DNA of 64,000 bases from CBDFGQ01 sp965247295 (GCA_965247295.1 CBDFGQ010000005.1:295740-359739); one strand, 5' to 3'; positions 33,598-43,189 are shown, numbered from the stretch's first letter. Notes: a model not told the origin generated them from the letters alone. Translations and numbers: made by a program.

Positions 33598-34167
33598 TTG
33601 ATACCTTCACGAGAGGCGATTGCGGCGATAGGTGACCATCGTGGAGATTCGCTCGTCGTGACCGCGACGGCGGCCCTGAGGGAATGGGGTTCGGTATCCC
33701 AGCGCAGAGAGCTTGACGTGGACCTCTCCGACTGCATGGACAAGGCCCCCTCGGTGGGATTGGGCATCGCCATTGCCCACCCACAAAGAAGGGTGATGGT
33801 GCTGGACTGTGACAGCGTATTGCGTGCCAACCTGAGTAGCCTGACCACCGTCGCCAACGCGGGCCCCAAGAACCTGGTGCACTTCCTCTTTGAAGACCTG
33901 GACCACATCGCCACCGATGGCGAGGCCATCCCTGGCTTGGACAAAATCAATTTCAGGGCCCTGGCCGAAGGAAGTGGTTATCCCAGGACCTTCCAGTTCG
34001 ACGACCTGGAGGATTTCGTCATTGGCCTAGGGGAGGTACTGGAGGGGGCCGGCCCGACCTTTGTGTCCCTCAAGGTAATCCATACCAGTGACCTGCCCGG
34101 TTACCCACGCCGGACGATGGCGGAGTCATTCAAGGCCGTGAAGGGGGCTCTGAACAGGGAGCGCTGA
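33598..34167 (+). CDS. Degenerate paralogue of the TPP C-terminal subunit
   Basis: A 189-residue protein clearly related to the beta subunit at 32775 (DCMDKAPSVGLGIAIAHPQR; LTTVANAGPKNLVHFLF). The TPP motif has changed: GDGS is CDSV in VLDCDSVLRANLSSL, and the closing Asn of the partner's FDNG is missing (LFEDLDH). It should not bind TPP-Mg in the normal way. The start is TTG 33598, with CCGGAGG upstream. It may be a structural or regulatory subunit, or bind a different ligand. Confidence 0.78.
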   Translation: MIPSREAIAAIGDHRGDSLVVTATAALREWGSVSQRRELDVDLSDCMDKAPSVGLGIAIAHPQRRVMVLDCDSVLRANLSSLTTVANAGPKNLVHFLFEDLDHIATDGEAIPGLDKINFRALAEGSGYPRTFQFDDLEDFVIGLGEVLEGAGPTFVSLKVIHTSDLPGYPRRTMAESFKAVKGALNRER

Positions 34168-34273
34168 TGCGGCCCCTGTTCTACCCTTAGCGACTGGTCC
34201 GGTTTTGTAGGTGGTCTTGGTACCCATAAGAGCTGTACGGTATTTTCGGCGAAAAGCAGAGGCAGGATGATGG

Positions 34274-34429
34274 GTGGACGATTCCTGGGGTCTCTGGAGA
34301 GGGCCGCGCACACTCGTGGGGGTGCTGCTGCTGGCCGGGTTCGTCGGGAGTCTGGCCGGAGGTGTTCTGGGGCCGGTCCTGCTGGGTGTCCTCGCCTTCT
34401 CGGGGTCTCCTTCCTTCTGCAGGGCCTGA
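34274..34429 (+). CDS. Possible small membrane protein
   Basis: A 51-residue GTG-started frame with a strong hydrophobic segment TLVGVLLLAGFVGSLAGGVL followed by GPVLLGVLAFSG. A related +1 frame from ATG 34267 supplies a better N-terminus, so a frameshift in a longer gene is also possible. Short membrane proteins of the DUF4321 type look similar. The rest of the spacer 34168-34608 holds nothing else I can support. Confidence 0.3.
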   Translation: MDDSWGLWRGPRTLVGVLLLAGFVGSLAGGVLGPVLLGVLAFSGSPSFCRA

Positions 34430-34608
34430 TGGCAACCCCGGCTGAGAGGTAACGGCCGTGCCCAAGCTGCTACTGGGGCGTTTCCGGCGGCAGGTTGCGT
34501 GTCCTTCACCGGCCAGTCCCTCCAGTTGGAAGGCAGGTATGCGAGTAACCGGGCGGGATGACCGACCGCCCGAATAATCCCAGTAGGCAAGCTGGAAAAG
34601 GGGGGATT

Positions 34609-35370
34609 ATGCGTCTGATGGACAAGGTTGCCGTCATAACCGGGGCCGGCTCCGGCATAGGTCGGGCAACGGCGTTGGCCTTCGCCCGGGAAGGGGCAAA
34701 GGTGGTGGCTGTGGACATAAACCGGGATGGATGCGATGAGACAGTAAGCTCTATAGGCACCCAGGGAGGCACGGCCACCGGCGTCCACGCGGACGTCACC
34801 CACGCCGGGTCCGTGAGGGACATGGTTCGGGCCGCTCAGGACAAATACGGGCGCCTCGATATACTGTTCAACAACGCGGGCATCAGCATCCGGGGAACCG
34901 TACTGGATATAGATGAAGAGAGTTTCGACAGGCTGTTCGCGGTGAACGTTAAGGGGGTCTACCTGGGGTGCAGAGAGGCCATACCTGTAATGAAGTCCCA
35001 GGGTGGAGGAGTCATCCTGAACACGGCGTCCCAGCTGGGGCTCGTGGGCGCGGATGCCTCGGCGGTCTACCCCGCCACCAAGGGGGCCGTGGTACAGTTG
35101 ACCCGCTGTCTGGCCCTGGACCACGCCGCAGACGGTATCCGGGTGAACTGCATCTGCCCCGGGCCCATCGATACCCCGATGGCCCGAAGCGGCCGGCAGC
35201 AGACGGGCGACCCAGAGGCCGCGCTAAAAGCCCGCCTGGCCAGCATACCCCTGAACCGCATCGGCGCCCCCGAGGAGATGGCAAACGTGGCAGTGTTCCT
35301 TTGCTCCGACGAGGCGTCCTTCATCACCGGGGCAGCCATCGCAGCCGACGGCGGCTGGACCGCCCGGTAG
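34609..35370 (+). CDS. Short-chain dehydrogenase/reductase
   Basis: A 253-residue classical SDR. The NAD(P) loop is TGAGSGIG (residues 12-19), followed by D at the end of beta-2 (AVDINRDG), NNAG and the catalytic Ser in NTASQLG, Tyr154 and Lys158 in YPATK, and the C-terminal block GAAIAADGGW. It likely uses NAD(H) because of the Asp. The ATG at 34609 follows AAGGGGGG. It is the first of two neighbouring SDR genes. Confidence 0.92.
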   Translation: MRLMDKVAVITGAGSGIGRATALAFAREGAKVVAVDINRDGCDETVSSIGTQGGTATGVHADVTHAGSVRDMVRAAQDKYGRLDILFNNAGISIRGTVLDIDEESFDRLFAVNVKGVYLGCREAIPVMKSQGGGVILNTASQLGLVGADASAVYPATKGAVVQLTRCLALDHAADGIRVNCICPGPIDTPMARSGRQQTGDPEAALKARLASIPLNRIGAPEEMANVAVFLCSDEASFITGAAIAADGGWTAR

Positions 35371-35535
35371 TCATTTACCCGCCTGCCAGCATTCCCCGGT
35401 GCGCCGCTTGCCGCCCACAGCACAGCCCCGGCACCAAGCGCGTATCGTGCGCCCAGTCCCGGCAGCTCAGACACATCTGACGCGTGTTGTGGACGGACAC
35501 CGGCCACTCAACCTCAACGGAGAAGGTGGACAGCC

Positions 35536-36351
35536 ATGGGTGAGTTCGACGGCAAGGTAGCGATCGTCACTGGATCAGGGCGCATGCGGGGCATCGGCCG
35601 CGCCGCGGCCATCGAGTTCGCCAGGCAAGGGGCCGACGTAGTGATCACGGGCACGGGCCGTGACCCGGCAACCTTCCCTTCGGACGAAGTGGCTGTAGGC
35701 TGGCGAGACGTGGAGAGCGTGGCCGAGGAGGTAAGGAACCTGGGCCGGCGGTCCCTAGCCATAGTGGTGGATGTATCCAGCGGCCCTCAGGTACAGGACA
35801 TGGTGGACCGTACCCTGGAGACGTTGGGGCGCATCGACTACCTGGTCAACAATGCGGGCGCCGGACGGACCGTGGGGCTGATGCCGGTGGTGGAACTGCC
35901 GGAGGAGGCCTGGCGCCAGGTCATCGACGTAAAGCTGACGGGGTCCTACCTGTGTACCCGGGCCGTACTGCAGGTGCTAGTGCGCCAGGGGGAGGGAGGG
36001 GCCATCGTCAATATCTCTTCTGTGCAGGCCAGGCTGACACCCGCCAACGACTGCGCCTACGCCACGGCCAGCGGCGCCCTGCATACCTTTACCGCCGTAG
36101 TCGCCAAGGAGTCGGCGCCCCACGGTATCCGGGTCAATTGCGTGAGCCCGGGCACCACGGACACGGCCCGCAACGACAGCCTGTATGGGTACCCGCGGGG
36201 CGAGCTATGGCAGCAGCGCCTCCAGTCCATTCCCCTGGGACGGTCCGGCACACCCGAAGAGATCGGCAGGTTTATTACATGGCTCTGCGGCAAGGAGTCC
36301 GAGTACATAGTGGGGCAGACCATCGAGATAGATGGGGGACGAACGGCCTAG
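35536..36351 (+). CDS. SDR-family protein with altered catalytic lysine
   Basis: A 271-residue SDR fold protein. The nucleotide loop is TGSGRMRGIG (longer than usual), followed by NNAGAGRT and the Ser block NISSVQA. The active-site Tyr175 is in CAYATASGAL, but the position of Lys (Y+4) is Ser179. GQTIEIDGGR ends the fold. Without the Lys it should be weak or inactive as a dehydrogenase, or use another proton relay. It is a paralogue of the previous gene, 165 bases downstream; the spacer has no gene. Confidence 0.85.
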   Translation: MGEFDGKVAIVTGSGRMRGIGRAAAIEFARQGADVVITGTGRDPATFPSDEVAVGWRDVESVAEEVRNLGRRSLAIVVDVSSGPQVQDMVDRTLETLGRIDYLVNNAGAGRTVGLMPVVELPEEAWRQVIDVKLTGSYLCTRAVLQVLVRQGEGGAIVNISSVQARLTPANDCAYATASGALHTFTAVVAKESAPHGIRVNCVSPGTTDTARNDSLYGYPRGELWQQRLQSIPLGRSGTPEEIGRFITWLCGKESEYIVGQTIEIDGGRTA

Positions 36352-36429
36352 CGCCAGCCCACAGCAGGCGGGAAACTCGGAGTTCGCAGCAGGGCTTGGC
36401 CTCACCGGCTGGAGTCTGGGGAGGGAAAT

Positions 36430-37425
36430 ATGGCGCGCATAGGGGTCCGACTGGATGCCGGCTCTGGACTGTCGCCACATGACATGGTGGACCTGGCGTC
36501 CCTTGCTGAGACGCGGGGGTATGATACCATCTGGATTCCTGAAGGAGCCGCAGGCGACGCCCCCACCCAGCTGGCCGCCACGGCCGTTGCCACCCAACGC
36601 ATCGCGCTGTGCACGGGCATCCTGCCCATATTTCACAGGACCCCCACCCTGCTGGCCATGACCGCCGGGAACCTGGACGCCATCGCGAAGGGGCGCTTCA
36701 TCCTGGGGCTGGGCGTGGGACACCAGCGAGCTACGGAGCAGGGCCACGGCGTGGAATTTACCCGGCCCATGGCCCGTATCCGGGAGACCGTAGAGATCGT
36801 CCGGCGTCTGCTGAGAGGGAAACGGGTTACATACGAGGGCCGGTGCTTTCAGCTTCGGGAAGCGTCCCTGGGCTTTACACCGCTACGGCCCGACCTCCCC
36901 ATATACCTCGCCGCCTTGGGTCCCCGCATGATCGAGCTGGCTGGTGAGATCGCCGACGGGGTCCTGCTGAACTGGGCCTGGCCGGACTACATCCCCCAGG
37001 CCATCCAGTGCCTACGCAGGGGAGCCGAACGGGTGGGCAGAGACCCGGAGGAGATAGACGTAGCGTGCTATATTCGGACGGCGGTCGTGGATGACCCGGA
37101 CGTGGTACGACCCTCGTTACAGAGGCAGATCGCTCGCTACGGCGCCATGCCCTTCTACAGGCGCTACCTGGAGCAGAGTCGATTCAAGGAGGAGACGGTC
37201 GCCATCTCCCGCGCCCTGGATATGGGAGACACCGACGCCGCGGCCGCCGCAGTCAGTGACGCCATGCAGAGGGAGCTGGCCATCTTTGGCCCCGCCGAGC
37301 ACTGCCGACAGGAGGTAGAGCGTCGCCGTTCCCTGGGCCTCAAGCTGCCGGTCATCGCTCCCTTCGCCGTTGCCGACGACCCGCTAGGGTCCTTCCGGGC
37401 CACGATAGAGGCCTTCTCCGGATAG
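36430..37425 (+). CDS. LLM-class (luciferase-like) F420/flavin-dependent oxidoreductase
   Basis: A 331-residue TIM-barrel monooxygenase-type protein. RIGVRLDAGSGLS starts the barrel, YDTIWIPEGAAGDAP and RIALCTGILPIFHRTPTLLAM are typical, then GRFILGLGVGHQ and PIYLAALGPRMIELAGEIADGVLLNW. It probably reduces or oxidises a small molecule with F420 or FMN. It follows the SDR pair on the same strand, suggesting a common catabolic or redox segment. Confidence 0.88.
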   Translation: MARIGVRLDAGSGLSPHDMVDLASLAETRGYDTIWIPEGAAGDAPTQLAATAVATQRIALCTGILPIFHRTPTLLAMTAGNLDAIAKGRFILGLGVGHQRATEQGHGVEFTRPMARIRETVEIVRRLLRGKRVTYEGRCFQLREASLGFTPLRPDLPIYLAALGPRMIELAGEIADGVLLNWAWPDYIPQAIQCLRRGAERVGRDPEEIDVACYIRTAVVDDPDVVRPSLQRQIARYGAMPFYRRYLEQSRFKEETVAISRALDMGDTDAAAAAVSDAMQRELAIFGPAEHCRQEVERRRSLGLKLPVIAPFAVADDPLGSFRATIEAFSG

Positions 37426-37935
37426 CCGCCACGCGCCCCGCGTCGACCAGAGTTGCCCGCATCGTTCCGGTTCCAAGGGATGATCCGCTTCACCGGTAGC
37501 GTATGCATCGCACCGCCTACTTAATTTGATGTTGAAGCATTCCATGTCACCCTTCGCCTGCGGCTCAGGGTCTGGGGGGCTGACGGGTGACCCGCCCATC
37601 TATCCGCTAGATCTGCCGGCCACCAATGTGTGCTACCCCACCAGATTCTTCAGTCGCTTCTCTCCTTCAGAACGACATTCCTGTACGTTCCCACGCTAAA
37701 AAACTCGCACCTGGCGTTACTTACAGCCCGCACCGACCCCTGGGGCCACGGCCCGTCATCAAGTCGTCGTGAGCAGATGCGTCGAAGGTGAACTGATATA
37801 ATTGAGCTAAGGCCCTCGACCTGGACGGCTGCCTGGAACGTGTCATGGCAGGTGGGGTGGCAGCGTAAAACCGACGGATGAAGGGTCATTCACCGACCTA
37901 CTGAAACAAGCCCAGTAGAACTTGGGGGACTAGGC
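37426..37935 (+). other. Intergenic region, 510 bases
   Basis: No supported gene. A TATAAT at 37797-37802 is the best -10 for the methylase gene downstream, without a clear -35. The spacer separates two strongly different codon-usage regions and so is a likely boundary of acquired DNA. Confidence 0.5.
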
Positions 37936-40794
37936 ATGCCGGTTTCGCCTTCAACAGACCGCAGCCATGAAAGCGTCATCAACGACGCATTAGCAGCGCT
38001 GTTCCGGGAACGCGGTGGATTGGATGCGGTCTCTGAGACGCTACGTGGAAGTGTGCGTCCAGACATCGTTGTGCGAACTCCGGACGGCCCTGTGATCGTT
38101 GAGGTGGAATTGGAGCCAGCCCGCACGGTGGATGCCGACGCGCTTTCTCGTCTGGGCATGGACATCAATGGGCAGAAAGTCCAAGTCACGTTTGCAGTCG
38201 CGGTCCCAGCAGCAATGAGGACAGTCGCCCAACAACACCTACCGGTTCGCCTCGCCGGAATAAATTTCAGGTGGCAAGAATGGCGTAGCGACGGAACATC
38301 GGGGCCAAAGACGACCGGCTCACTCGCTGCTTTGGCGCGGTCCGTTCAACAGGCGACACCACCAACTGGGGACCTAGAAGAGGCGGTCGACACATTAGAC
38401 GAAGGCGCCCGGCGAGCCGGTGCTCGATTGTATGGATCTCCAGGCACATTAGCGCGCATCGCCAGTGTCTTCGGGTCTCCGCCCGGAGATGAAGCCGCCA
38501 ATATGGGGGCACTGGTCATCATCAACGCCATGGTGTTTGAAGAACGTCTAGCGAGCATCCATCCAGACATCAGGCCCCTTGAAACGACTAGGCACCAAGG
38601 ACACATCTCCAAGACCGACCTGATCAGAGCTTGGGATGCCATCCTGGAGATCGACTATTGGCCCATCTTCAAGATGGCACGGGATGTGGCCGGGACTCTC
38701 TCAGAAGTGGAAGCGTCTGAGGTTTTGGATGAATGTGCCCGCGCGGCAATGAAGTTGTTGGCAATGGGAACAGTTGGTCAGCATGACCTGGCTGGCCGTA
38801 TTTTCAACAGACTCGTTTCCGAACGAAAATTTCTGGCTTCCTTTTACACCACCATTCCGGCAGCGACGTTGCTCGCTGGTTTGTCCTTGCTGCCCGAACG
38901 ATGGCCGAATCTCCAATGGGCCAACGTGGAGGCGCTGAGGGAGTTTCGTGTAGTCGACCCGGCATGCGGGACCGGGACCCTGCTCATGGCAGCCTATAGA
39001 CAGATCGTTGAGAATCACCTTCCTACTTCCGGTGGGGACCATGCTCTAGCGGAACTGCACAAGACTTTAATGGAGGACATTATCTATGGTGCGGATGTGG
39101 TGCAGGCAGCAACACACTTGACCGCAGGAACCCTGGCCGCGATGTCACCAGCCATCACATTCAAGCAAATGAACCTACACACGCTAAAACTCGGTGTGGA
39201 CGACGATGGCGCCGTGTATTTGGGCTCTTTGGACTGGCTAGTGGCTCCGCAAGTCCAATCATTGTTCTCCACCACCAGCGAACAAATCGGGGCAACTAGC
39301 GGAGTTACTGGCGCGCTCGTACGACGGCCAAACGCTGATCTGGTTATCAGTAATCCTCCTTACACGAGGCGAGGCAGCGATAGAGGGCATGAAGAGACCA
39401 TCGCCCGGATTTTCGCGCTACCCGAGGGCGATACGGAGTCACAATCGCAGATAGCGAGACGCACTACTGAATTGCTCCGGGGAACCCCGGCAAATCAGAT
39501 GGCGGGGCATGGCTCCTCCTTCACGGTCCTAGCGGACCGCCTGGTCAAACCGGGCGGGCGCATCGCCTTGGTACTTCCGGTAACGGCGGTAGCAGGGGAG
39601 TCGTGGTCAGAGGTGCGCGAAATGCTCGCCTCACGATACCAAATCGAATTCGTTTTGTCTTCGCATGACCCTGAATTGCGATCAATGTCCTATGACACCG
39701 ACATCGCTGAGATCTTGCTTGTTGCTCGTCACCTGGAGGAATGCGAGCCAGCATCTAGGCGCGGGGTCTTTGTAACCCTATGGCAGGCGCCGAGGCTTGT
39801 TACTGACGCGCTGGCGATCCTCAACGGGATAAACGCGGCGCAAGGCGCTATTCACCGGAGCGATGGTCCGCCCGTTGGCGGTGTTCCGATAATTATCGGT
39901 GGAGACCAGTGGGGCGAACTGATCGACGCACCTGTGGGTGGAGGCCCGTGGACGGGAGGAAGGTGGAAGAGAGCTTTGGTGACGCAATTTGCCTCCGCTT
40001 TGCAACGTGGGGAAATCTGGTCAGCGGACGGGACACATATACTGGGACGCATAAAGATGGCGCGGCTGGGCGATATGGTGTCTGTTGGGCCGCAAGACCG
40101 CCAGATTCGAGGAGACCTTGGAGTATTCGACGCCCATCACGCCTGGAACCAGTCCGACCAATTGCCCGCCATTTGGCGGCATACCGAGTCCATTCACAAG
40201 GGTCTATTTGCGGTCCCTAACGCCCGGCTCCTCCCCCAACCAGGCCGCAATTATGCCCCAATTTGGGCACAATCCGGCAAGTTACATTTCACTCGTGACA
40301 TCCGTTATGACTCCCAGAGGGTTGCAGCCGTCCGCACTCGCGAGCGGTCTCTTGGGCTTAGCCAGTGGTTTACCATGACCGTTCCGGCGAACAACGAAGC
40401 CGAGAGGACTAGACGTGAAATGGCCTGTGTGCTGTGGGCGAACTCCACGCTCGGCCTCCTGCTCCACGGAGTCCGCTCCAACCCGGCAATGCAAGGTCGA
40501 GGGAGAGGCAGCCGAACCATGCTAAAGGGGCTTCCTATGCTGGACGTACGGGCACTAGACACGTGGCAATTGGAGGCAGCGGAAGCAATTTGGCGCGACC
40601 TTGGTAATCGTGAGTTTGACTCCTTCCATCGTTGTGCTGTCGATCCGGCCCGTATCGAACTGGACCGACGAGTGGTGCGCGATATGCTAGGGTTGGACAG
40701 CCAAGCCGAAATGACCGTCGGCCGCTTGAGGGTACTGCTCGCGAGTGAGCCTTCCATCCACGGCTCAAAACAGCCGGAACTAGCTTCAACCTGA
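37936..40794 (+). CDS. N6-adenine DNA methyltransferase with N-terminal nuclease-like domain (possible type IIG or BREX/DISARM-type enzyme)
   Basis: A 952-residue protein. Motif I is VVDPACGTGTLLMAAY (near residue 341) and motif IV is DLVISNPPYTRRG (Asn473), the NPPY of N6-adenine methylases; AFSS-like target-recognition sequence fills the C-terminal 400 residues. The first 90 residues (VRPDIVVRTPDGPVIVEVELEP) look like a PD-(D/E)xK nuclease core with ExE in place of ExK. Such a fusion would cut and methylate DNA without a separate subunit. No partner S or R gene is visible. Codon use is less GC-rich than in the neighbouring metabolic genes, suggesting transfer. A plain solitary methylase is the alternative. 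Confidence 0.8.
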   Translation: MPVSPSTDRSHESVINDALAALFRERGGLDAVSETLRGSVRPDIVVRTPDGPVIVEVELEPARTVDADALSRLGMDINGQKVQVTFAVAVPAAMRTVAQQHLPVRLAGINFRWQEWRSDGTSGPKTTGSLAALARSVQQATPPTGDLEEAVDTLDEGARRAGARLYGSPGTLARIASVFGSPPGDEAANMGALVIINAMVFEERLASIHPDIRPLETTRHQGHISKTDLIRAWDAILEIDYWPIFKMARDVAGTLSEVEASEVLDECARAAMKLLAMGTVGQHDLAGRIFNRLVSERKFLASFYTTIPAATLLAGLSLLPERWPNLQWANVEALREFRVVDPACGTGTLLMAAYRQIVENHLPTSGGDHALAELHKTLMEDIIYGADVVQAATHLTAGTLAAMSPAITFKQMNLHTLKLGVDDDGAVYLGSLDWLVAPQVQSLFSTTSEQIGATSGVTGALVRRPNADLVISNPPYTRRGSDRGHEETIARIFALPEGDTESQSQIARRTTELLRGTPANQMAGHGSSFTVLADRLVKPGGRIALVLPVTAVAGESWSEVREMLASRYQIEFVLSSHDPELRSMSYDTDIAEILLVARHLEECEPASRRGVFVTLWQAPRLVTDALAILNGINAAQGAIHRSDGPPVGGVPIIIGGDQWGELIDAPVGGGPWTGGRWKRALVTQFASALQRGEIWSADGTHILGRIKMARLGDMVSVGPQDRQIRGDLGVFDAHHAWNQSDQLPAIWRHTESIHKGLFAVPNARLLPQPGRNYAPIWAQSGKLHFTRDIRYDSQRVAAVRTRERSLGLSQWFTMTVPANNEAERTRREMACVLWANSTLGLLLHGVRSNPAMQGRGRGSRTMLKGLPMLDVRALDTWQLEAAEAIWRDLGNREFDSFHRCAVDPARIELDRRVVRDMLGLDSQAEMTVGRLRVLLASEPSIHGSKQPELAST

Positions 40795-40969
40795 GCATGT
40801 GCGTCCTACATCGGGAGGCAGAGGATATGACTTCAAGGGAGACCAGTTTCCTCCACGATGCACTAGCCTACTCTATATCGCCCAGCACGTCCGGCCCGCT
40901 AGCATCAGGCGTACCTGAGTCACCCGTGACACCCGGACAGACGGCCGGCCCCGACGTTAATCTCTCAGC

Positions 40970-42013
40970 CTAGCTGCAGGCCAGTGTGTACACCTGGCTG
41001 GCCCCTTCGGGCAGGGGGCACGCTGTCCAGGTGTGGCCACTGTCATGGCTGCCCCATACCTGTCCACCGTTGGCGGCACAGTACATTCGGCTGGGCTTTC
41101 GCTCGTCGAAGGCGAGACTGAACATTGTGCTCTTGGCCTGGAATCCGGTGTCCACCCGCTCCCAGTTCATGCCGGCATCTATGCTGCGCAACAGGATTCC
41201 CAGGTCGCTCTGGAAGTTTGCGCCGGCGGCCACCCAAATAGTCTTGGGGTCACCGGGTACCTCGCGGATGCAACGGCAGTACACCTGGCCTTTGGGGTTC
41301 AGGGCCTCGAGAGGCACCGCCAGCCAGTGGTCGCCTCCGTCAGTGCTGCGGAACATCCCGGCACGGGCCACGGTGATAACCGTCCCCGGTCGCATGCTGC
41401 TGGCCAGCACCCCGTGCATGTCAACGTAGTCATCGTTCAGGTACTGGCCGTGGCTCAAGTTGTCCCAGTGGTCGCCGCCGTCCAGTGTGCGGATTATGCC
41501 CCCTACCTCTATCGCCCCGTACAGGGCGTTCGGGTCGGACGTACTGGCGGACATCATCAACACTCGCTTGGCCAGGTTGGCGCCGGGCCCCGTTGTGACA
41601 TCCGGGAACCGGACGCTGACGGGAAGCTGGGACCACCTCTCCCCACCGTCATCGCTTCGGTAAATCTCGCAGGAATCGTACCCTGCGTACATGACGTTAG
41701 GGTCCCTGGGCTGGTAGAGGAGGGACCAAACGGGCAGGCCGTGGTCCGGGACGCCGACCTTCTCCCAGTGGTCACCGTTGTCGATACTCCTGTAAGGCCC
41801 ACTCTGGGTGCCTACATACACGATCTCAGGCTTGATGGGATGAACGGCTATTGCCCTGACGGCAGGATCCTCGGGGAGTCCCTTGCCGATGGACTCCCAC
41901 CCACCATCCCCCTCGGTCATGCGGTACAACCCGGCACTGATCGAACGGCCGGGAGCGGTCTCGCCCGCCAGGCCAGCATAAACGTAGGACTTGCGGCTAC
42001 CACCCATCGTCAT
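40970..42013 (-). CDS. BNR/sialidase-type beta-propeller protein
   Basis: A 347-residue repeat protein. Asp-box motifs recur (YRSIDNGDHWEKV, YRSDDGGERWSQL, IRTLDGGDHWDNL, FRSTDGGDHWLAV, LRSIDAGMNWERV, WGSHDSGHTWTAC), about six blades. No signal peptide is visible, so it is probably cytoplasmic. BNR propellers bind or cleave glycans or act as scaffolds; no catalytic set can be assigned. The start ATG 42013 follows AAGGAGACAC. Confidence 0.8.
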   Translation of the reverse strand: MTMGGSRKSYVYAGLAGETAPGRSISAGLYRMTEGDGGWESIGKGLPEDPAVRAIAVHPIKPEIVYVGTQSGPYRSIDNGDHWEKVGVPDHGLPVWSLLYQPRDPNVMYAGYDSCEIYRSDDGGERWSQLPVSVRFPDVTTGPGANLAKRVLMMSASTSDPNALYGAIEVGGIIRTLDGGDHWDNLSHGQYLNDDYVDMHGVLASSMRPGTVITVARAGMFRSTDGGDHWLAVPLEALNPKGQVYCRCIREVPGDPKTIWVAAGANFQSDLGILLRSIDAGMNWERVDTGFQAKSTMFSLAFDERKPSRMYCAANGGQVWGSHDSGHTWTACPLPEGASQVYTLACS

Positions 42014-42163
42014 GTGTCTCCTTCCGCCGGCCCACGGATAAGGGGCCGGTCTTTAACAGGATGGAGTAATTCCAACAGAAAGCCTCTCCCTTGTCAACCC
42101 TGGCCATGGCTCACTCGGGCGGCCACTCCGTGATACAGGCGGGGCCCCGCCGAATCATCGTTC

Positions 42164-42193
42164 TTGACCCCCCATATGCTCTGGGACTATCAT
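42164..42193 (+). promoter_or_regulatory. Promoter for a probably leaderless ocd-like gene
   Basis: TTGACC (42164-42169), 18 bases, TATCAT (42188-42193). The start site would be near 42200, only a few bases before the ATG at 42203, so the mRNA may be leaderless; no ribosome site fits between. Confidence 0.55.
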
Positions 42194-42202
42194 CCTAATG
42201 CC

Positions 42203-43189
42203 ATGCTGGTACTGAATCGAGGGACCGTGGAAGCCCTGCTGGACATGGACCAGCTAATAGATCGTCTGGCCCCAGCCATGGCCAGCCTCAGCGCCGGGAC
42301 GGTCTCGCTGCCGCCCAGGGTCGGCGCGACGGTCCCCGATTCCGGAGGCACGCTGGCGAGCATGCCCGCATACGTACCCTCGCCGGGAACCCTGGCTACG
42401 AAGCTGATTAGCCTCTTTCCCGGAAACGCCGGAACAGGTATTCCGACCCACCAGGCGCTGGTGGCGCTCTTTGATCCGGCCAACGGCTCACTCCTGGCGG
42501 TGATGGACGGGACTCACATCACCGCCGTGCGGACGGGCGCCTGTTCGGCCCTTGCCACGCGAATGCTTGCCAGAGGCGACGCCGGGGTGATGGCGGTGTT
42601 GGGGACGGGGGTACAGGCGCAGTGGCAGATTCGTGCAGTGCCACGAGTGCGCTCCATCAGGGAGGTGCGCATCGCCGGGCGAGACCCGGAAAAGGCCCGG
42701 GCGTTGGCGAGAGGCTTATCTGGAAAACTGGGTATTCCCATCCACGCCGCAGAGTCCTACAGGGAGGCCCTTGCCGGTGCGGATATCGTGTGCGCCGCTA
42801 CCCACTCACCCGACCCGGTAGTGAGATGGGAGTGGCTTGGGCCGGGAGTCCACGTAAACTCCGTGGGACTGAACCACGAGGGTCGCGAGGTTGACCAGGA
42901 CACGGTGGTGAATTCCCTTGTGGTGGTGGAGTCCCGTCAGGCTGTACTGGGGCCTGCTCCAGGAGGGGCAAACGACCTTAAGTGGCCCATCCGTGACGGA
43001 CTGATGACCGAAGACCATATTCACGCCGAGTTGGGAGAGCTGGTCTCCGGCGCTCGCCCGGGGAGGACCAACGCCGAGCAGGTCACCCTCTACAAGTCGG
43101 TGGGCGTGGCGGTGCAGGACGCCGTTGCCGCGAGCCTGGTCCTGGCGGCAGCTAGGGAGCGTGGCCTGGGCGTGGAGATAGACCTGTAA
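42203..43189 (+). CDS. Ornithine cyclodeaminase / mu-crystallin family protein
   Basis: A 328-residue NAD(P)-dependent protein. Family blocks are TKLISLFPGNAGTGIPTHQA, LAVMDGTHITAVRTGACSALATRML, VLGTGVQAQWQIRA (nucleotide loop) and GVHVNSVGLNHEGREVD. It catalyses ornithine cyclodeamination or, in many bacteria, imine or amino-acid reduction; the substrate is not clear. The ATG at 42203 has no ribosome site but a promoter right before it. Confidence 0.88.
   Translation: MLVLNRGTVEALLDMDQLIDRLAPAMASLSAGTVSLPPRVGATVPDSGGTLASMPAYVPSPGTLATKLISLFPGNAGTGIPTHQALVALFDPANGSLLAVMDGTHITAVRTGACSALATRMLARGDAGVMAVLGTGVQAQWQIRAVPRVRSIREVRIAGRDPEKARALARGLSGKLGIPIHAAESYREALAGADIVCAATHSPDPVVRWEWLGPGVHVNSVGLNHEGREVDQDTVVNSLVVVESRQAVLGPAPGGANDLKWPIRDGLMTEDHIHAELGELVSGARPGRTNAEQVTLYKSVGVAVQDAVAASLVLAAARERGLGVEIDL

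Noticed and set aside
34126..35124. 332-residue minus-strand frame across the SDR gene
   Set aside because: Shadow of the SDR and spacer; no family match by eye.
41033..42133. 366-residue plus-strand frame opposite the beta-propeller gene
   Set aside because: Antisense shadow; the Asp-box repeats are on the minus strand.
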